Notes: generated from the letters alone by a model not told the origin. Counted from the first letter of the stretch, positions 16,786-28,319 are shown. The stretch is 64,000 bases of DNA from Sphingomonas sp. (GCF_017304635.1 NZ_JAFKMA010000001.1:372001-436000); one strand, 5' to 3'. A program made the numbers and translations.

Positions 16786-18182
16786 TGGCTGACACCTACG
16801 ACCTCATCGTTCTCGGCTCCGGGCCCGGCGGCTATGTCGCGGCGATCCGCGCGGCGCAGTTGGGCTTGACGACCGCGATCGTCGAGCGCGAACTGCTCGG
16901 CGGGATCTGCCTCAACTGGGGCTGCATCCCGACCAAGGCGCTGCTGCGCTCGGCCGAGATCTACCACTATATGCAGCACGCAAAAGACTACGGCCTGGTC
17001 GCCGACGGAATCTCGGCCGATCTGGAAGCGGTGGTGAAGCGCTCGCGCGGGGTGGCGAAACAGCTCAATCAGGGCGTCACGCACCTGATGAAGAAGAACA
17101 AGATCACGGTCCACTTGGGCACCGGCAAGCTGACGGGGAAGGGCAAGCTGGCGGTCACCGACAAGGACGGCAAGACGACCGAACTTCAGGCCAAGAACAT
17201 CGTCCTCGCGACCGGCGCCCGCGCCCGCGACCTGCCGTTCGCGAAGGCCGACGGCAAGCGCGTCTGGACCTATCGCCACGCGATGACCCCGGCCGAGATG
17301 CCGACCAAGCTGCTGGTCATCGGGTCGGGCGCGATCGGGATCGAGTTCGCCAGCTTCTACAACGACATGGGCGCGGATGTTACCGTGGTGGAGATGCTCG
17401 ACCGGCTGGTCCCGGTCGAGGATGCCGACGTCTCCGCGTTCCTGGAAAAGGCGCTCAAGAAGCAGGGCATGACGATCCTGACCAAGGCCGGCGTCGACAA
17501 GCTCGAGGTGGGCAGCGCGGGCGTCACGGCGACGATCAAGGACAAGGACGGCAAGGTCACCACCGGCGACTACAGTCACGTCATCGTCGCGATCGGCATC
17601 GTGCCCAATACCGAGGATATCGGGTTGGAAGCGCTTGGCATCGAGACCGATCGCGGGTTCGTGAAGACCGGGCCCGACTGCCAGACCAATGTCGACGGCA
17701 TCTACGCGATCGGCGACATCACCGCGCCGCCCTGGCTGGCGCACAAGGCGAGCCATGAGGGCGTGATCGCGGCCGAGGCGATCGCCGGCAAGCACCCGCA
17801 CGCGATGGACCCGCGCAACATCCCGGGCTGCACCTATTGCCACCCGCAGATCGCGAGCGTCGGGCTGACCGAGGCGAAGGCGAAGGAAGCGGGCTACGAG
17901 GTCAAGGTCGGCAACTTCCCCTTCATCGGCAACGGCAAGGCGATCGCGCTCGGCGAGCCAGAAGGCTTCGTGAAGACGGTGTTCGACGCGAAGACCGGCG
18001 AGCTGCTCGGCGCGCACATGATCGGCGCCGAAGTGACCGAGCTGATCCAGGGCTACACCGTCGGCAAACAGGGCGAGCTGACCGAGGCGGAGTTCATGGA
18101 AACCGTCTTCCCGCACCCGACCCTGAGCGAGATGATGCACGAAAGCGTCCTCGCCGCATACGGCAAGGCGCTGCATATCTGA
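16785..18182 (+). CDS. lpdA: Dihydrolipoyl dehydrogenase (E3)
   Basis: A 465-residue FAD disulfide oxidoreductase that reoxidises dihydrolipoamide for the pyruvate and related dehydrogenase complexes. Visible features are the FAD motif G-S-G-P-G-G-Y near residue 11, the redox pair in G-G-I-C-L-N-W-G-C-I-P, the NAD motif G-S-G-A-I-G-I-E-F-A-S near 178, and the C-terminal H-P-T-L-S-E motif with the catalytic His. I chose the GTG at 16785 (V-A-D-T-Y-D) because upstream in-frame residues are repeat-encoded. The TAG of the DUF559 gene overlaps it by one base. Confidence 0.95.
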   Translation: MADTYDLIVLGSGPGGYVAAIRAAQLGLTTAIVERELLGGICLNWGCIPTKALLRSAEIYHYMQHAKDYGLVADGISADLEAVVKRSRGVAKQLNQGVTHLMKKNKITVHLGTGKLTGKGKLAVTDKDGKTTELQAKNIVLATGARARDLPFAKADGKRVWTYRHAMTPAEMPTKLLVIGSGAIGIEFASFYNDMGADVTVVEMLDRLVPVEDADVSAFLEKALKKQGMTILTKAGVDKLEVGSAGVTATIKDKDGKVTTGDYSHVIVAIGIVPNTEDIGLEALGIETDRGFVKTGPDCQTNVDGIYAIGDITAPPWLAHKASHEGVIAAEAIAGKHPHAMDPRNIPGCTYCHPQIASVGLTEAKAKEAGYEVKVGNFPFIGNGKAIALGEPEGFVKTVFDAKTGELLGAHMIGAEVTELIQGYTVGKQGELTEAEFMETVFPHPTLSEMMHESVLAAYGKALHI

Positions 18183-18245
18183 GGCACGGTTAGCGGTTTG
18201 GCGAGGATTGGCCGTTATCTCGCGCGTGACGGGAGGCCGCGTGCG

Positions 18246-18662
18246 ATGAAATCGACCAAGACGATGTTGGGCCTGGCGTTCGCGCTGGTGCCGATCCTCT
18301 ATTGCGGCGGGCTGGTCTATTATCTCAACGCGGCGCCGCGCCATGTCGAGGGCGTGCTGGGGGTGCCGGGCGGCGCGACCGGCGGGATGACGCAGCAGAT
18401 CGGGCCGACGGTACTCGGGCTGGGGGCGCTCGGCGTGATATTCGCGTTCGTGTTCGTGCTGAAACTGATGCGTGCCGCGACGGGCAAGACACCCGAGGTC
18501 GCGGCCGCCGACAGCGCGAGCGACGAGGGTGAGCCGTTCGATGCCGACGCCGCGCTGGCCCGCTACATGGCGAGGAAGGCGGCGGGGACGATCGACGCGC
18601 CGGCCGCGCCGACTTCGGAAGCCGCGGTGCCGGCGCCGCGGGGATTCGGCCGCAAGGGCGTC
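18246..18662 (+). CDS. Two-helix membrane protein, unknown
   Basis: A 138-residue protein (stop near 18663-18665) with hydrophobic segments at about 5-26 and 49-72, followed by an acidic then Ala/Pro-rich cytoplasmic-type tail. It starts M-K-S-T-K-T-M-L-G-L-A at the ATG 18246; an upstream TTG is rejected. It follows lpdA at 63 bp and runs convergently into the GFA gene, whose stop overlaps its end. No family recognised. Confidence 0.6.
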
Positions 18663-19114
18663 TAGCGCTCGGCGAACGCCGCCAGCAACGTCGGATAATC
18701 CGCCATGTCCGGGAACTTCTCGAACTGGTGCGGCGCGCCGGCGATCGCCCAGGGCAGCGCCTCGCTGGTATAGGTTTCCGCGAACGGCACGAACCACGAC
18801 GGATCGTCGAGCGCGCCGGCGCGGACGTTGACGAAGCCCAGCTCCGGCGGAACCCGCGTGAACACCCAGCTCTTGCACCAGTCGCAATGATGATGCCGGG
18901 CCTGGTCTCCGTGCATCCCGCCGATCACCGGCTCGCCCCGGATGACCGCGAACCCGTCGCCGGGGACGATCACCGTGGTGAAGAAGGCGCTGGCGCTCAT
19001 GTGCTGGCACCCGGTGCAATGGCAGATCGTCGTCATCATCGGCGGCCGGGTGATGCGGAAGCGCACGCGGTCGCAACGGCATCCGCCCTCCATCGGCAGG
19101 GTGTAGTCGGGCAT
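18662..19114 (-). CDS. GFA family protein (glutathione-dependent formaldehyde-activating-like/CENP-V fold)
   Basis: A 150-residue zinc protein. Cysteine motifs fit the GFA fold: G-G-C-R-C-D near 11-15, C-H-C-T-G-C near 31-36 and H-C-D-W-C near 77-81. Members bind two Zn ions; the glutathione-formaldehyde activity applies only to some. The ATG at 19114 follows GGAG at a normal distance; the GTG one codon earlier is too close. Convergent with the upstream membrane-protein gene. Confidence 0.86.
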   Translation of the reverse strand: MPDYTLPMEGGCRCDRVRFRITRPPMMTTICHCTGCQHMSASAFFTTVIVPGDGFAVIRGEPVIGGMHGDQARHHHCDWCKSWVFTRVPPELGFVNVRAGALDDPSWFVPFAETYTSEALPWAIAGAPHQFEKFPDMADYPTLLAAFAER

Positions 19115-19185
19115 CACGATCTCCGCGGCTGGGTCGGCGAACCTTAGGGCCGCCGCGTCGTTCTTGCCAGCGAAGGAGAGTGCGC

Positions 19186-19539
19186 GTGGCCAAGGACGAT
19201 GACGGGCGCGAACAGGTCTGGAAGGATTTCCGCGCGGCGGTGAACATGACCCCGGCGCGGCTGGAGAAGTGGCTGGAGACCGACGACAGCAAACGCGTCG
19301 GGTGGAAAGGGTCGGACGGCGACGGACACGGCGAGAGCGTCGGCCACCATTCGGGGCGGCGGATCATCGCGATCAAGCGGAAGAAGAAGGCCGACCTGAC
19401 TGCGGACGACTATGCGCACATGAAGAAGGTGGTCGGCTATGTCGCGCGGCATACGGCGCAGGGGCCGGGCCACGACAAGGCGCAGTCGGACTGGCGCTAT
19501 TCGCTGATGAACTGGGGACATGACCCGCTGAAGAAATAG
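19186..19539 (+). CDS. DUF3140 domain protein
   Basis: A 117-residue basic protein matching DUF3140: V-W-K-D-F-R-A-A-V-N-M-T-P near 11-23, E-S-V-G-H-H-S-G-R-R-I near 49-59, and Y-S-L-M-N-W-G-H-D-P at the end. Its function is unknown; members may bind DNA. The GTG at 19186 is spaced 6 nt from GGAGAG; the GTG two codons earlier would be too close to that site. Confidence 0.82.
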   Translation: MAKDDDGREQVWKDFRAAVNMTPARLEKWLETDDSKRVGWKGSDGDGHGESVGHHSGRRIIAIKRKKKADLTADDYAHMKKVVGYVARHTAQGPGHDKAQSDWRYSLMNWGHDPLKK

Positions 19540-19556
19540 CGCTTCGGGTGTTTCAT

Positions 19557-19678
19557 CTTGTCGTCACCCCGGCCTTGTGCCGGGGTCCACTGTGCCGCCA
19601 GCGCATCGCTCGATCTTCGCACGAGGAAAACCGCTTCGTGGCCCCCGGCACAAGGCCGGGGCAACATTTGTGGGATCA
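19557..19678. repeat. REPIN-like paired inverted repeat
   Basis: CACCCCGGCCTTGTGCCGGGG on the left and CCCCGGCACAAGGCCGGGGC on the right are inverted copies around a roughly 60-bp core. It lies between the DUF3140 gene and the convergent bactofilin gene. Confidence 0.75.
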
Positions 19679-20128
19679 GGCCGCCGCATCGCTCGACGGC
19701 GTCTCGACCACGCGGACCTGGCGCGGCGTGCCGACGGCGGGGGCGGACTGGCGTGTGGTGTGGCGGAGGTGCCCGTCGATCCTGGCGCCGTTCTCGATCG
19801 AGATCGCCTCATACTCGACGTCGCCGGTGATCCGCGCGCTGGCTTCGATCGTCAGCTGGCGGATCGCGACCGACCCTTCGATCGCGCCGGCCAGCCGGGC
19901 GGTCTCGCCGCGGACCTGGCCCTTGATCGTTGCCTCCGCGCCGAGCACCAGGTTGCCGCAATCGACATCGCCCTCGATCCGGCCTTCGACATGCAGGTCG
20001 GCGGTGGCGCGGACGTTGCCCGTCACCACGACGTCGGCACCGAGCACGGAAAAGCCGGTCGTGCCGGTCCGCCGGACCGCGGCGGGCTGGTGCGCGGTGC
20101 CGCCCGCATCGTCGCGCTTGTTGAACAT
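19676..20128 (-). CDS. Bactofilin (polymer-forming cytoskeletal protein)
   Basis: A 150-residue protein with a central beta-helix made of short repeats (G-A-D-V-V-V-T-G-N-V, H-V-E-G-R-I-E-G-D-V-D, G-A-E-A-T-I-K-G-Q-V, I-E-G-S-V-A, A-R-I-T-G-D-V-E) flanked by disordered ends, as in bactofilins, which polymerise without nucleotide and localise cell-wall or surface functions. The stop overlaps the right end of the repeat by 3 bp. An M23 peptidase partner, common beside bactofilins, is not here. Confidence 0.9.
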   Translation of the reverse strand: MFNKRDDAGGTAHQPAAVRRTGTTGFSVLGADVVVTGNVRATADLHVEGRIEGDVDCGNLVLGAEATIKGQVRGETARLAGAIEGSVAIRQLTIEASARITGDVEYEAISIENGARIDGHLRHTTRQSAPAVGTPRQVRVVETPSSDAAA

Positions 20129-20179
20129 GCCAGCGATCCCCCTTGCCGAAAACCCCCGAGTCGCAGGAGCTTGATGCTA

Positions 20180-20827
20180 TCAGGCGGCGCGGCGCGGCAA
20201 ATAGAGTCGGGGCGCCGGGAGCGGCAGGGCGTTGTCGTTGGCGGGCAGGACGATGGCGATGCGTGCCGTCCGCCAGATCGCGACGCCGATCGCGACGCCG
20301 CCGAGCGCGGGCAGCCCCAGTATCGCGGCGAGCAGGCCGGCGGCGGTCCATCCGGCAAGCTCCGCTGTTCGCCGCCGGTGCGTATCGGCCACCGCCAGCA
20401 GCAGGGCAGGGGCGACGTCGATCAGCGCCGTCGCCGGCAACAGCCAGGGCAATGCCAGCGCCGCGAGCAGGGCTGCGGCCACCGCTTGCTCCCGACGCGG
20501 CGGCGTCAGGACGAATTGGGCGAGCAACGCGGCGAAGGTCCCGATCACCGTCGCCAGCGCCAGCCCGGACAGCTCGATTCTGTCGGGCACCATGCTGCCG
20601 ACGATCGCCCACAGACTCGGTCCGCCCGCCGCGATCGGCACGTCGCGCGTCACATCGAAGAACCCCGGCAGCATCGCACCGATCCGCCAGGCCGGTCCGG
20701 CCATCGCCGCGAACAGCAACGCCCGGCTCGACGCGCGTGGCGACCATCGGATAGGGGAGGGGGCGCGGCGCATCGCGGCCGTCGATAGCGCCCGGCCGGT
20801 TAGCGTGGCGTAAAGCGGGGCGCCCAT
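20180..20827 (-). CDS. Multi-pass membrane protein, unknown
   Basis: A 215-residue very hydrophobic protein with five or so candidate transmembrane helices (about 35-55, 65-80, 88-107, 115-148, 160-190). It ends with a Pro-rich tail (P-L-P-A-P-R-L-Y-L-P-R-R). The ATG at 20827 shares bases with the -35 element of the divergent rpsL promoter, so the true start could be an internal codon. It precedes bactofilin by 52 bp and may be cotranscribed. Not recognised. Confidence 0.55.
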   Translation of the reverse strand: MGAPLYATLTGRALSTAAMRRAPSPIRWSPRASSRALLFAAMAGPAWRIGAMLPGFFDVTRDVPIAAGGPSLWAIVGSMVPDRIELSGLALATVIGTFAALLAQFVLTPPRREQAVAAALLAALALPWLLPATALIDVAPALLLAVADTHRRRTAELAGWTAAGLLAAILGLPALGGVAIGVAIWRTARIAIVLPANDNALPLPAPRLYLPRRAA

Positions 20828-20856
20828 TGACCACGCGACCCCTTCGAGTCTATAGG
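20827..20856 (+). promoter_or_regulatory. Candidate sigma-70 promoter of the rpsL operon
   Basis: TTGACC at 20827-20832 and TATAGG at 20851-20856 are separated by 18 bp, giving a start near 20863 and a 160-nt leader before rpsL. Confidence 0.6.
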
Positions 20857-21025
20857 CGCGCCCGCTCCATGCAGCAGTCTGCCGCGTGGAGAGAGCTGAA
20901 CGCTGCCGGAAGACGCGGGTCATGGGATGTGCCGAGAGGCGCCCAACGACCCTTTTCGTTTTTTCCAAAGGCTCCCGGCACAGTAACCGCCAGGTTTTCT
21001 GGTCAACGCAAAGGTGAAGGGCTTC

Positions 21026-21397
21026 ATGCCAACGATCAACCAGCTGGTCCGCAAGGGCCGCGACCCGCAGAAGGCCAAGTCCAAGGTCCCTGCGATGGAG
21101 CAGAACCCGCAGAAGCGCGGCGTCTGCACCCGCGTCTACACGACGACCCCGAAGAAGCCGAACTCGGCGCTGCGCAAGGTGGCCAAGGTCCGCCTGACCA
21201 ACCAGCGCGAAGTCATCAGCTACATCCCCGGCGAGGGCCACAACCTGCAGGAGCACTCGGTGGTCCTGATCCGTGGCGGCCGTGTGCGCGACCTTCCGGG
21301 CGTGCGCTACCACGTGCTGCGCGGCGTGCTCGACACGCAGGGCGTCAAGGATCGCAAGCAGAGCCGTTCGAAGTACGGCGCGAAGCGTCCGAAATAA
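21026..21397 (+). CDS. rpsL: 30S ribosomal protein S12 (uS12)
   Basis: A decoding-centre protein of the 30S subunit, 123 residues (normal length). It starts [10 protein letters not shown] and contains K-K-P-N-S-A-L-R-K and [10 protein letters not shown], the segments where streptomycin-resistance changes occur; wild-type Lys is present at K-P-N. It is the first gene of the str operon. A palindromic repeat separates it from rpsG. The ATG at 21026 has GAAGG upstream; four codons upstream in frame are rejected. Confidence 0.98.
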   Translation: MPTINQLVRKGRDPQKAKSKVPAMEQNPQKRGVCTRVYTTTPKKPNSALRKVAKVRLTNQREVISYIPGEGHNLQEHSVVLIRGGRVRDLPGVRYHVLRGVLDTQGVKDRKQSRSKYGAKRPK

Positions 21398-21482
21398 CCG
21401 TCGTCCCGGCGAAGGCCGGGACCGCTAGGTTGTCTGTTGATACATTGCCGCCAACGGCCCCGGCCTTCGCCGGGGCGACGGC
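21398..21482. repeat. REPIN-like paired repeat between rpsL and rpsG
   Basis: CGTCGTCCCGGCGAAGGCC at the left and GGCCTTCGCCGGGGCGACG at the right are inverted copies around a roughly 35-bp core. The ends match 10633-10727. Confidence 0.85.
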
Positions 21483-21505
21483 TGGTTGATTAGAAGGAAG
21501 AGCAA

Positions 21506-21976
21506 ATGGCTCGTCGTCGTCGTCCCGAGAAGCGGGAAATCCTGCCGGACCCGAAGTTCGGTGATATCGTCCTGTCCAAGTTCATGAACAGCGTCATGCT
21601 GGACGGCAAGAAGTCGGTCGCGGAAGGCATCGTCTATTCGGCGATGGAAACCGTCGAGACTCGCGCCAAGAAGGATCCGCTGGGCGTGTTCCACGACGCG
21701 CTCAACAACATCAAGCCGGGCATCGAGGTCCGCAGCCGCCGCGTCGGCGGTGCGACCTACCAGGTGCCGGTCGAGGTCCGTCCGGAGCGTGCGCAGGCGC
21801 TCGCGATCCGCTGGCTGATCTCGGCGGCGCGCTCGCGCTCCGAGAACACCATGTCGGCGCGCCTGTCGGGCGAGCTGCTCGACGCGTCGAACAACCGCGG
21901 CAATGCAGTGAAGAAGCGTGAGGACACGCACCGCATGGCGGAAGCGAACCGCGCCTTCTCGCACTACCGCTGGTAA
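21506..21976 (+). CDS. rpsG: 30S ribosomal protein S7 (uS7)
   Basis: A primary 16S-binding protein of the 30S head, 156 residues (normal). It starts [10 protein letters not shown] and has L-P-D-P-K-F-G-D-I and the [14 protein letters not shown] motif. It is in the str operon between rpsL and fusA; the site GGAAGAGCAA precedes the ATG. Confidence 0.98.
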   Translation: MARRRRPEKREILPDPKFGDIVLSKFMNSVMLDGKKSVAEGIVYSAMETVETRAKKDPLGVFHDALNNIKPGIEVRSRRVGGATYQVPVEVRPERAQALAIRWLISAARSRSENTMSARLSGELLDASNNRGNAVKKREDTHRMAEANRAFSHYRW

Positions 21977-22077
21977 CACGCCCGGCCGCTTCGGCGGTCT
22001 GGCACTGGCAATAATATTACCTACATAACGGGAGGTCGGATCGTCCGGCCTCCCACATCGCTAAGGAACAGATCGTC

Positions 22078-24171
<2,094 letters not shown>

Positions 24172-24255
24172 CCAAAAAACTCTCGCTAAAGGGCCGCCTT
24201 CGCGCGAGTCCCACGGCGGACCCACGAAACGATTTTCCCGAGAAGGTAGGAAAAA

Positions 24256-25452
24256 ATGGCGAAGGCAAAGTTTGAGCGGAACAAGCCGCACATGAACATC
24301 GGCACCATCGGTCACGTCGACCATGGCAAGACGTCGTTGACCGCGGCCATCACCAAGGTGCTGGCCGACAACGTCGCGGGCAACGCGGCGGTCGACTTCG
24401 CCAACATCGACAAGGCGCCGGAAGAGCGTGAGCGCGGCATCACGATCTCGACCGCCCACGTCGAGTACGAGACCGAGAACCGCCATTACGCGCACGTCGA
24501 CTGCCCGGGCCACGCCGACTATGTGAAGAACATGATTACGGGCGCCGCGCAGATGGACGGTGCGATCCTGGTCGTGTCGGCGACCGACGGCCCGATGCCG
24601 CAGACCCGCGAGCACATCCTGCTCGCCCGCCAGGTCGGCGTGCCGGCGATGGTCGTGTTCATGAACAAGGTCGACCTGGTCGACGACGCCGAGATCCTCG
24701 AGCTGGTCGAGCTGGAAATCCGCGAGCTGCTCAGCTCGTACGACTTCCCGGGCGACGACATCCCCGTGATCCAGGGCTCGGCCACCGCCGCGCTCTCGGG
24801 CTCGGACGACAAGCTCGGCAAGGACGCCGTGCTCAACCTGATGAAGGCGGTCGACGAATACCTGCCGCAGCCGGAGCGTCCGCTCGACAAGCCGTTCATG
24901 ATGCCGATCGAGGACGTGTTCTCGATCTCGGGTCGCGGCACCGTCGTCACCGGCCGCGTCGAGACCGGCATCGTCAAGGTGGGCGAGGAAGTCGAGATCG
25001 TCGGTATCCAGCCGACCGTCCGCAAGACCACCGTCACCGGCGTCGAGATGTTCCGCAAGCTGCTCGACCAGGGCCAGGCCGGCGACAACATCGGCGCGCT
25101 GATCCGCGGCGTCGGCCGTGAAGAGGTCGAGCGTGGCCAGGTCCTGGCCAAGCCGGGTTCGATCACGCCGCACACCGACTTCGCGTCGGAAGTGTACGTC
25201 CTGTCGAAGGACGAGGGCGGCCGTCACACGCCGTTCTTCGCGAACTATCGTCCGCAGTTCTACTTCCGCACCACGGACGTGACCGGCACCGTCGAGCTGC
25301 CGGCCGGCACCGAGATGGTCATGCCGGGTGACAACGTCGCGCTGGGCGTGAAGCTGATCGCGCCGATCGCCATGGACGTCGGCCAGCGCTTCACCATCCG
25401 CGAGGGTGGCCGCACGGTCGGCTCGGGCATCGTCTCGGGCATCACCAAGTAA
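24256..25452 (+). CDS. tuf: Elongation factor Tu
   Basis: A 398-residue GTPase delivering aminoacyl-tRNA. Visible motifs are G-H-V-D-H-G-K-T (G1), R-G-I-T-I (G2), D-C-P-G-H-A-D-Y (G3) and N-K-V-D (G4), with a C-terminal G-R-T-V-G-S-G end. Last gene of the str block. A 598-bp gap with an antisense gene separates it from rpsJ, so S10 operon genes probably have their own promoter. It is the only tuf copy in the window. Confidence 0.98.
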   Translation: MAKAKFERNKPHMNIGTIGHVDHGKTSLTAAITKVLADNVAGNAAVDFANIDKAPEERERGITISTAHVEYETENRHYAHVDCPGHADYVKNMITGAAQMDGAILVVSATDGPMPQTREHILLARQVGVPAMVVFMNKVDLVDDAEILELVELEIRELLSSYDFPGDDIPVIQGSATAALSGSDDKLGKDAVLNLMKAVDEYLPQPERPLDKPFMMPIEDVFSISGRGTVVTGRVETGIVKVGEEVEIVGIQPTVRKTTVTGVEMFRKLLDQGQAGDNIGALIRGVGREEVERGQVLAKPGSITPHTDFASEVYVLSKDEGGRHTPFFANYRPQFYFRTTDVTGTVELPAGTEMVMPGDNVALGVKLIAPIAMDVGQRFTIREGGRTVGSGIVSGITK

Positions 25453-25511
25453 GATCTTTTCTGCGTTTGGGGTTGGTCGGTGCTTCTAAATGAGCGGCGG
25501 CAATTGAATAG

Positions 25512-25835
25512 TTAGTTGCCGTTCATCCAAATCGGCGGTGATCCCGGCCCGAACCAGCCCCAGTCGCGTAGTTCGGAAATCACATGTTTGCGGACATACT
25601 TGCGAGCTTCCTTTGGCATGATCGATACAGGCATGTTGATAGTGCCCAACTTGATACGCCGCGAGAAGCTGATGATAGCAATGCCGTGCTGTCCGCCAAA
25701 GTCGGGCAGGTGGCCCTCCAGTAATAGAGTCCTCCCGTCGCGATCAGCAGTTTGGAAGGGAGTAATGAAACGGAAGCCGAGATCGTCGGCTGCTAATTCC
25801 CATGCGGTGATGAGGCGAGAGTCGAGCATGTCCAT
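25512..25835 (-). CDS. Small antisense-oriented hypothetical protein between tuf and rpsJ
   Basis: A 107-residue protein with no signal peptide. Recognisable only as pattern: A-W-E-L-A-A-D-D-L-G-F-R-F near 11-23, L-L-E-G-H-L-P-D-F-G-G near 38-48 and E-L-R-D-W-G-W-F-G near 88-96. These remind me of small immunity-protein-like or orphan conserved proteins, but I would not assign a function. Base composition is visibly lower in G+C than its neighbours, and it opposes one of the most highly expressed operons. No strong ribosome-binding site; a second ATG lies at 25829. Confidence 0.55.
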   Translation of the reverse strand: MDMLDSRLITAWELAADDLGFRFITPFQTADRDGRTLLLEGHLPDFGGQHGIAIISFSRRIKLGTINMPVSIMPKEARKYVRKHVISELRDWGWFGPGSPPIWMNGN

Positions 25836-25934
25836 TTGTGGGTAATTAGCATCGAGCCGCGTGCCCGCCAGTGGCCGTTAGTGAGCGTGGGGAGAGCGGT
25901 AACCCCACTTTCTCCCAAAGATGCGACGAACGGG

Positions 25935-26022
25935 GGTTGATCCCTGGGGCCACCCTGTGTATCGGCGCGCCTTCAGTTTTCGTATGAACCAGCAAGAGGT
26001 GGCCCTCCTCGGAGGATCAACC
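25935..26022 (+). promoter_or_regulatory. Large hairpin leader before rpsJ
   Basis: GGTTGATCC (25935-25943) pairs with GGATCAACC (26014-26022), and GGGCCACC (25946-25953) with GGTGGCCC (25998-26005), forming a nested long stem ending 28 bp before the rpsJ ATG. A regulatory leader for the S10 operon is plausible by analogy with r-protein autoregulation. No U-run follows, so it is not an ordinary terminator. Confidence 0.5.
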
Positions 26023-26050
26023 GCCCCGCTCTTTCGCATCGGTAGGAACC

Positions 26051-26359
26051 ATGGACAGCAATATCCGCATTCGCCTGAAGGCGTTCGATCATCGCGTGCT
26101 CGATCAGGCGACCGGCGACATCGCCGACACCGCGCGCCGCACCGGCGCTCTCATCCGTGGTCCGATCCCGCTGCCGACGCGCATCGAGAAGTTCACCGTC
26201 AACCGCGGCCCGCACATCGACAAGAAGTCGCGCGAGCAGTTCGAGGTTCGCACCTACAAGCGCATGCTCGACATCGTGCAGCCGACGCCGCAGACGGTCG
26301 ACGCGCTGATGAAGCTCGACCTCGCCGCCGGTGTTGACGTCGAGATCAAACTCGCCTAA
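26051..26359 (+). CDS. rpsJ: 30S ribosomal protein S10 (uS10)
   Basis: A 102-residue 30S head protein, also the NusE partner of NusB in antitermination. It has [11 protein letters not shown] near the start and the loop R-G-P-I-P-L-P-T-R. Normal length. First gene of the S10 cluster; TAGGAACC precedes the ATG. A 236-bp structured gap, larger than usual, follows before rplC. Confidence 0.98.
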   Translation: MDSNIRIRLKAFDHRVLDQATGDIADTARRTGALIRGPIPLPTRIEKFTVNRGPHIDKKSREQFEVRTYKRMLDIVQPTPQTVDALMKLDLAAGVDVEIKLA

Positions 26360-26595
26360 CGGCACCGCTCCCGCGGTCGACCTTTCCGGTCCCGCGGGAC
26401 GCTGACACATAGAGATACCGCTGACCCTCGGGTCAGGACAGCGTCTCCCGTCACGTTCAACGGCTCACGCCCACGAACACCCAGCCCGGGACGGGGGCTC
26501 GCTTCGCATTACCGGGCTGGACCGACCGACGCTTTCGCATCGGTCACAAGCACCGTCGGAATCAGCCGCGGTGCCTCTGTCAAGGAGCACGGATC
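26360..26595 (+). other. Structured gap between rpsJ and rplC
   Basis: No gene. Two strong inverted repeats are visible: CCCGCGG...CCGCGGG-like halves around 26370-26400, and CCAGCCCGG (26481-26489) with CCGGGCTGG (26512-26520). It could be a leader or a processing site within the operon. Confidence 0.4.
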
Positions 26596-27351
26596 ATGCG
26601 CACCGGCGTGATCGCGAAGAAGTTGGGGATGACCCGCCTGTTCCAGGACGACGGTCGGCACGTGCCGGTCACCGTTCTGAGCCTGGAAGGCCTGCAGGTC
26701 GTTTCCCGCCGCGAACAAGATCGTGACGGCTATACCGCCGTCGCCCTCGGCGCCGGCAGCGCCAAGGCCAAGAACGTCGCCAAGCCGCAGCGCGGCGCCT
26801 ACGGCAAGGCGGAAGTCGAGCCCAAGGCGATCGTCCACGAATTCCGCGTCGACGCGGACGGCCTGCTCGATGTCGGTGCCGAAATCGCCGCCGACCATTT
26901 CGTCGCCGGCCAGTTCGTCGACATCCAGGGCCGCACCCAGGGCAAGGGCTTCGCCGGCGCCATGAAGCGCTGGAACTTCGGCGGTCTGCGCGCGACGCAC
27001 GGCGTCTCGGTCAGCCACCGTTCGCACGGTTCGACGGGCAACCGTCAGGATCCCGGCAAGGTCTTCAAGAACAAGAAGATGGCCGGCCACATGGGTGACA
27101 AGAACCGCACCCAGCAGAATCTCGAGATCGTCGGCACCGACGTCGAGCGCGGCCTGATCTTCGTCAAGGGCTCGGTCCCTGGCTCGAAGGGCGGCTGGCT
27201 GTTCGTCAAGGACGCCGTCAAGGTCGCCCGCCACGCCGACGCGCCGTATCCGGCCGGGCTGAAGCAGGCCGCCAACAGCAACAATGCGCCCGCAGAGACG
27301 CCCGCCGAGATGGTGGACGCGCCCGCGGCGACCGAAGGCCAGGAGGGCTGA
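26596..27351 (+). CDS. rplC: 50S ribosomal protein L3 (uL3)
   Basis: A 251-residue 50S protein lining the base of the peptidyl-transferase region. It has [13 protein letters not shown] at the start and the family's [13 protein letters not shown] segment. The E. coli protein is 209 residues; the extra length is an acidic Ala/Pro/Glu-rich C-terminal extension (P-A-E-T-P-A-E-M). The AAGGAGCACG site is just upstream. Confidence 0.97.
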   Translation: MRTGVIAKKLGMTRLFQDDGRHVPVTVLSLEGLQVVSRREQDRDGYTAVALGAGSAKAKNVAKPQRGAYGKAEVEPKAIVHEFRVDADGLLDVGAEIAADHFVAGQFVDIQGRTQGKGFAGAMKRWNFGGLRATHGVSVSHRSHGSTGNRQDPGKVFKNKKMAGHMGDKNRTQQNLEIVGTDVERGLIFVKGSVPGSKGGWLFVKDAVKVARHADAPYPAGLKQAANSNNAPAETPAEMVDAPAATEGQEG

Positions 27352-27353
27352 AC

Positions 27354-27998
27354 GTGAAGGTCAAGGTTTCCTCCTTCGACGCCAAGTCGAAAGCGGCGGA
27401 CGTCGAGCTCAACGACGAGGTCTTCGGCCTCGATCCGCGCGCCGACATCCTGCACCGCGTCGTCACCTGGCAGCTCGAAAAGCGTCGCGCCACCGCGCGC
27501 GGCACCCGCGAGCGCGCCGACGTCGCGCGGTCGGGCAAGAAGTTCGGTCGCCAGAAGGGCGGCGGTACCGCTCGGCACGGCGATCGCCGCGCCCCGGTGT
27601 TCATCGGTGGTGGTAAGGCGCACGGCGCTCGTGTCCGCGACTTCAATCCGTCGCTGAACAAGAAGATCCGTGCGCTGGGCCTGAAGATGGCGCTGTCGAG
27701 CCACGCCAAGGCGGGTTCGCTGGTGGTCATGGACAGCCTGGCGGTCGAGGGCGGCAAGACGAAGGCGCTCAAGGGCAGCCTGGAGAAGCTGGGCTTCGGC
27801 AAGACGGCGCTGTTCATCGACGGCGACACGGTCGAGACGAGCTTCGCGCTCGCCGCCGGCAACCTCGGGCACCTCAACGTGCTGCCCGCCGCTGGCGCCA
27901 ACGTCTACGACATCCTGAAGCATGACACGCTGGTGCTGACGCGCGCCGCGGTCGAGAAGCTGGAGGCGCGTTTCGCCCTTCCGGGAGGGGCTAACTAA
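27354..27998 (+). CDS. rplD: 50S ribosomal protein L4 (uL4)
   Basis: A 214-residue 50S exit-tunnel protein and, in gamma-proteobacteria, autoregulator of the S10 operon. It has the basic loop [18 protein letters not shown] and [12 protein letters not shown] start 2 bp after rplC; the TAA overlaps the rplW ATG (TAATG). Confidence 0.97.
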   Translation: MKVKVSSFDAKSKAADVELNDEVFGLDPRADILHRVVTWQLEKRRATARGTRERADVARSGKKFGRQKGGGTARHGDRRAPVFIGGGKAHGARVRDFNPSLNKKIRALGLKMALSSHAKAGSLVVMDSLAVEGGKTKALKGSLEKLGFGKTALFIDGDTVETSFALAAGNLGHLNVLPAAGANVYDILKHDTLVLTRAAVEKLEARFALPGGAN

Positions 27999-28315
27999 TG
28001 GCGAAGAAGCCTGCCAAGTCGGCGATCGACGCGCGTCACTACGACGTGATCGTCGCGCCGCACATCACCGAGAAGTCGACCATGATGTCGGAGCAGAACG
28101 CGGTGGTGTTCAAGGTCGCGGGCGACGCGACCAAGCCCGAGATCAAGGCGGCCGTCGAGGCGCTGTTCGACGTCAGCGTGACTGGCGTCAACACGATCGT
28201 CCAGAAGGGCAAGACCAAGAAGTGGAAGGGCGCGCCGTATCGCCGCTCGGACATGAAGAAGGCGATCGTGACGTTGAAGGACGGCCAGTCCATCGACGTG
28301 ACGACGGGGATTTGA
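27998..28315 (+). CDS. rplW: 50S ribosomal protein L23 (uL23)
   Basis: A 105-residue protein at the tunnel exit that docks SRP and trigger factor. It has P-H-I-T-E-K-S-T and the C-terminal [11 protein letters not shown]. It overlaps rplD by one base and precedes rplB by 4 bp. Confidence 0.97.
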   Translation: MAKKPAKSAIDARHYDVIVAPHITEKSTMMSEQNAVVFKVAGDATKPEIKAAVEALFDVSVTGVNTIVQKGKTKKWKGAPYRRSDMKKAIVTLKDGQSIDVTTGI

Positions 28316-28319
28316 TCCG

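Noticed and set aside
16782-19376. An 864-codon minus-strand frame opposite lpdA
   Set aside because: Shadow of lpdA and its neighbours; the GFA gene in the same area is in a different frame with clear Cys motifs.
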